A stretch of 64,000 nt of DNA from NCBI GenBank assembly GCA_963825075.1, contig CAWGRX010000039.1, positions 196,098-260,097 of the forward strand, read 5' to 3'. Position 1 is the stretch's first letter. Each line of letters begins with the position of its first letter. This document shows positions 61,032-64,000 of the stretch, in pieces. The stretch is from CAWAVN01 sp963825075 (GTDB lineage Bacteria; Planctomycetota; Planctomycetia; Planctomycetales; Planctomycetaceae). Position numbers and translations under genes: made by a program. Below the pieces are notes generated by a model, which was given only the letters and a program-made list of their open reading frames with translations, was not told the DNA's origin and did not search any database.

Positions 61032-61709
61032 ATGCCTGATCAATCCAGTCCAAAAACCGTACGAGGCGTGGTGTTCGACCTGGACGGGTTGATGTTCAAC
61101 ACAGAAGAAGTCTTTCACGCGGCGGGGGATCAACTCTTGCGCCGACGGGGACACCAAATGACCCGCGAATTGTTGAGCCGGATGATGGGCCGCCGGGCCC
61201 GGGAATCTTTCGCCTCGTTGATTGCGGAACTCCAGTTGACGGAAACGGTCGAGGAACTGTTGGCCGAGTCGGAGACGATTTTTCAGGCGATGCTTGAAAC
61301 GCGTCTCGCCCCCATGCCGGGGCTGTTTGAGTTGTTGGCGGAACTCGAATCCCGCGATCTGCCCAAAGGCGTGGCGACCTCGTCTTCCCGGCCTTACCTG
61401 GAAGGCATCTTAAAACGTTTCGCGCTTCTGCCGCGGTTTTCGTTCACGCTCACGGCGGAAGATGTGACCCAGGGCAAGCCGCATCCCGAAATCTACGAGC
61501 GGGCCGCGAAGAATTTGGGCCTCGATCCTGAGGAAGTTGTGGTGTTCGAGGACAGCGAAACCGGCTCGCGGTCGGCCAAGGCGGCGGGAGCTTATGTGAT
61601 CGCCGTCCCCCACGATTACAGCCGGGACCACGATTTTTCCCACGTCGATTACGTCGCCCAAGGCCTTTCCGACCCCTTCATCCGCCGCGTGCTCGATGGC
61701 GACGTCTAA
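61032..61709 (+). CDS. HAD-superfamily hydrolase, beta-phosphoglucomutase-like
   Basis: The product is 225 residues. VVFDLDGLMFNTE is motif I (nucleophile Asp), GVATSSSR motif II, KPHPEIYERA motif III and VVFEDSETGSRSAKAAGAYV motif IV. The helical cap after motif I is that of subfamily I, so it is closest to phosphoglucomutase or phosphoglycolate-phosphatase types. It dephosphorylates or isomerises a small phosphorylated metabolite, but the substrate is unknown. It is cytosolic. A DinB-family gene follows 95 bases downstream on the same strand. Confidence 0.9.
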   Translation: MPDQSSPKTVRGVVFDLDGLMFNTEEVFHAAGDQLLRRRGHQMTRELLSRMMGRRARESFASLIAELQLTETVEELLAESETIFQAMLETRLAPMPGLFELLAELESRDLPKGVATSSSRPYLEGILKRFALLPRFSFTLTAEDVTQGKPHPEIYERAAKNLGLDPEEVVVFEDSETGSRSAKAAGAYVIAVPHDYSRDHDFSHVDYVAQGLSDPFIRRVLDGDV

Positions 61710-61804
61710 GGATTCCCACGCCTTGAAAACAGACGCCGGTCTTCGCACAATGAATCGGAGTTGTGACGCCGGTTACTTTGGAACATTGAAAAATCGGGAA
61801 AACG

Positions 61805-62290
61805 ATGAGTGTGTTTGATGTGACGATGGCGATTTGGGATTTCAACCGCAGCCGCACCTTAGCGCTGTTGGATTCGATTGCCCAAGAAGAAAACCCAAAC
61901 AGGGTTTTGGGATTCCGTCCCGGACCGGGCCGCGCCCATATCGCCTGGCAACTTATGCACATCGGCATCACGGAAGAACTCTTCGCCACCGAGCGCCTCT
62001 TGGGCACGACGCCCGATTTCGCCGACGAAGTGGCCCGATTTCGCGGCGGCAGCACGCCGGACGATGACATTCCCGGCGTCGATCACATCCGCAGCGTGCT
62101 TCGGCAATCCCGCCAGCATCTCGAAAGCACGATTTCCGGATTCACCGCAGCGGACCTCCCCGTCATTCCCGAAACCTTCAAGCAGCGCGGCTGGACGCTT
62201 GCGCAAATCCTGAACGTTCTGGCCTGGCACGAACCGCATCATCAAGGCCAGGCACATCTCACGTTCAACCTCTGGAAAGTTCAGAGTTAG
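61805..62290 (+). CDS. DinB-family four-helix-bundle metalloprotein
   Basis: The product is 161 residues, the usual DinB size. Four predicted helices carry the three-His type metal site: WQLMHIGITEELF (His56) and LAWHEPHHQGQAHLTF near the C-terminus. Related proteins include bacillithiol and mycothiol transferases, and the DNA-damage-induced DinB. It presumably transfers a thiol or binds divalent metal, but the substrate is not indicated. The SelW-like gene starts one base after its stop, so the two are translated together. Confidence 0.88.
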   Translation: MSVFDVTMAIWDFNRSRTLALLDSIAQEENPNRVLGFRPGPGRAHIAWQLMHIGITEELFATERLLGTTPDFADEVARFRGGSTPDDDIPGVDHIRSVLRQSRQHLESTISGFTAADLPVIPETFKQRGWTLAQILNVLAWHEPHHQGQAHLTFNLWKVQS

Positions 62291-62291
62291 A

Positions 62292-62564
62292 ATGCAGGTG
62301 ACGATCTATTACTGCCCGCCCTGCCGACTCCGCAAACCCGCCGAAGACATCGCCCAGGCGATCGAGCGCAAATTGGGTTTGGAGGCCCAGATCAGAGAAG
62401 GCTTTTGGGGAGCGTTCCGCGTGGAATGGGGCGGCGAAGTGATTTTCAACCGCTGGAAAGACCGCGGCTGGCGGGGCCGATTGGGTTTCGGAGCCGTCCC
62501 CACGCCGGAGGAAATTCTTAACCTCCTCCGCGACCGAAAGTCACTGATCGCCCGCCGATCGTAG
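62292..62564 (+). CDS. SelT/SelW/SelH (Rdx) family thioredoxin-like protein
   Basis: The product is 90 residues. It begins MQVTIYYCPPCRLRKPAEDI, with CxxC (Cys8, Cys11) at the tip of a thioredoxin-like fold, where the selenoprotein members have selenocysteine in the second position. RVEWGGEVIFNRWKDRGWRG fits the family's conserved middle strand. It is likely a small redox protein acting in the cytosol. It is coupled to the DinB gene one base upstream. An IS element starts 17 bases beyond its stop. Confidence 0.88.
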   Translation: MQVTIYYCPPCRLRKPAEDIAQAIERKLGLEAQIREGFWGAFRVEWGGEVIFNRWKDRGWRGRLGFGAVPTPEEILNLLRDRKSLIARRS

Positions 62565-62580
62565 CGGTTTGGGTGCCACC

Positions 62581-63998
62581 CAACGCCGTTTTTAAGATGG
62601 GAGTTTGTTTGATCTTAAGGTATTGGTCTTGAAAGACTTCGAGCCTTTGCTTCACTTAGGGTTGTACCAAAATCCTTAGGTGAGCAGGGAGGCCCGAAAT
62701 GACTCAAAAGCTGGGACGCAATCGGTATCGTCGAGAATTGGTTGCCGAATTGGATGCTTTGTTTCCGCCAAGTTTGTTTCGTGGGTTGCCTCGGCACGGC
62801 AATGAGGATTGGGACGCTCGAAAAGTGGTTTGGATGAGTTTGATTATGTTTTGGTTGCCTGGCAAGACATTGGAGGAGCCATTTTCCGCCGCCCGCCGGA
62901 TTGTGAAGTTTATCCGGCCGCAATGGAATGTGCCCGTTTCGTATTCCGGGTTTGTGGCCGCTGATTCAGTCGCTGTTGGTCAAACGATTGCGGCCAGATG
63001 CTCAGGTGGGTTCCTCCTGGAGGGTGTTGGGTTGGCTGTTGTTGGCCGTGGATGGCAGTCGCTTCGAGTGTCCGCGCACCACCAGCAACGAGGAAGGGTT
63101 GGGATGTGCCGGCCGCGACAAGACCGCGCCGCAAATTTTTCAGACGATGTTGCAGCACGTGGGCACGGGGTTGCCTTGGGACTTTCGTTTGGGACCGGGC
63201 ACCGACAGCGAACGCCGGCATTTGCTCGAGATGCTCGCCGACTTGCCTGAGAACACCTTATTGACGGCGGATGCGGGGTTTATCAGCTATCAGTTGTGTT
63301 CGCTGTTGATCGAAGCGAACCAAGGATTTTTGCTGAGGATCGGCGGCAATAAAACGTTGATCGAGGGTTTGGACGAGAACGAGACGCGCGAGAACATCGT
63401 GTCGTTTTGGCCCAACAAGGAACAGTCTGGCCCGCCGATCAAACTCCGCAAAATTTGTTTCCGATCCCAGAGCGGCTTGCCCGTGGTCTTGGTGACCAAC
63501 ATCCTCGACCCGGCGATTCTCAGCGACGAAGACGCCCAGGAACTCTACAAGTCCCGCTGGGGGATTGAGGTTTACTTTCGCCACTTGAAACAAACGATGG
63601 ACTTTAAGACCCTCAAGAGTCGCACCCCGGCCACCGCCTTGAACGAGCAGGCCTGGCGGATGACCTCGTTTTGGACGCTGCAACGAATCGTGGTGAGCCA
63701 CCAAATCGCTGCCGGTCAAAATCCGCGTCATTTCTCGGCGGCGAGCGCTCGACGAGAAATTCGCGACGTTCTGCAACTCATGCAGCAAGGGAAGTCCGGA
63801 AAGTCCCTGGCGAAGCGTTGCCTCACCTCGCGAATCGACAACTACAAGCGGAAAGGCCCCAAAACGACCCGCGCCTGGGCCAGAAAGAAGAACGATCAGC
63901 CGCCCAAACCCCCGAAAACCCGAACAGCCACCAAGAGGGAAATCCAGAAAGCCAAACAACTTGGATTCAAAGCATCACTCATTTAACGAACGGCGTTG
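62581..63998 (+). mobile_element. IS4-family insertion sequence (right end at window edge)
   Basis: Ten-base terminal inverted repeats CAACGCCGTT (62581-62590) and AACGGCGTTG (63989-63998) bracket one transposase gene, 1418 bp in all. A target-site duplication cannot be checked because the right flank is cut at 64000. GGGAGG precedes the transposase start. The left end lies 17 bases after the SelW-like stop, so host genes are intact. Confidence 0.82.
62699..63986 (+). CDS. IS4-family DDE transposase (one frameshift)
   Basis: It begins MTQKLGRNRYRRELVAELDA. One extra base near 62950-62956 shifts the frame; removing it joins VPVSYSGF to WPLIQSLLVKRLRP. The corrected ~428-residue product has the three acidic residues in place: AVDGSRFECPRTTSNEEGLG (D1), LLTADAGFISYQL (D2) and YKSRWGIEVYFRHLK, the IS4 YREK signature (Y-x2-R-x3-E-x6-K). 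A basic tail (KKNDQPPKPPKTRTATKREI) follows. With the frameshift as sequenced this copy is inactive. It catalyses cut-and-paste movement of the element when intact. Confidence 0.88.
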
Positions 63999-64000
63999 CG

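Overview
The window reads as a chromosomal segment of a planctomycete (Planctomycetota, most like Pirellulales). The diagnosis rests on family content seen here: three secreted sulfatases, a DUF1549/DUF1553 (PSCyt2/PSD1) protein, DUF1080 domains fused to other enzymes, a CSLREA/LEPR-type secreted repeat protein, a repeat-companion-domain LRR protein, two very large Ser/Thr kinases (one with TPRs, one with a SUMF1-like domain), an alpha-2-macroglobulin and an NPCBM protein. The sequence is GC-rich. I see no rRNA, tRNA, CRISPR array or prophage. The one clear mobile element is an IS4-family insertion sequence at the right edge.

Layout. 0-5 kb: the tail of an outer-membrane protein, a large secreted repeat protein, and two tandem universal stress proteins reading leftward with a truncated CBS-domain remnant behind them. 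4.8-5.13 kb: a divergent control region in which each side has a sigma70-like promoter followed by an intrinsic terminator ahead of the first gene. 5-13 kb: a glutaredoxin/DsbD-like membrane protein, a PqqD-M50-HlyD export protein with an adjacent methyltransferase, a secreted propeller lipoprotein and a small zinc-ribbon protein. 13-27 kb: PilZ, an FtsQ-like protein, DUF1549/1553, a DUF1080-beta-lactamase fusion, an enolase-superfamily enzyme, a glycosyltransferase, a TPR kinase, MsrB and a secreted zincin. 27-35 kb: a secreted BNR protein, an epoxide-hydrolase-like enzyme, two sulfatases (one fused to DUF1080), and a paralogous pair of small secreted proteins downstream of a bacterial alpha-2-macroglobulin (35-39.6 kb). 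39.7-52 kb: LRR protein, Nramp-like and TctA-like transporters, HDOD protein, third sulfatase, KptA, BNR protein, HtrA-like protease, DksA/TraR protein. 52.8-57.1 kb: a rightward run of MsrA, lipoprotein, terpene-cyclase-fold protein, NPCBM protein and NYN-LOTUS protein. 57.2-64 kb: LRR lipoprotein, kinase-SUMF1, HAD phosphatase, DinB, SelW-like protein, IS4 element.

How it fits together: the content is dominated by secreted polysaccharide and sulfate-ester degradation (sulfatases, DUF1080, BNR and NPCBM proteins), envelope defence and redox repair (A2M, HtrA, MsrA, MsrB, DsbD-like), and signalling (kinases, PilZ, HDOD, Usp).

A caution applies throughout. At least ten genes carry one or two single-base frameshifts (about 14 in 64 kb), often in short homopolymers, with both flanks still coding well. 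I treat these as one gene each. A sequencing or assembly origin is more likely than mass pseudogenisation. Several inverted-repeat elements (11.0, 19.5, 35.2, 41.2-41.5, 57.2 kb) punctuate intergenic regions.
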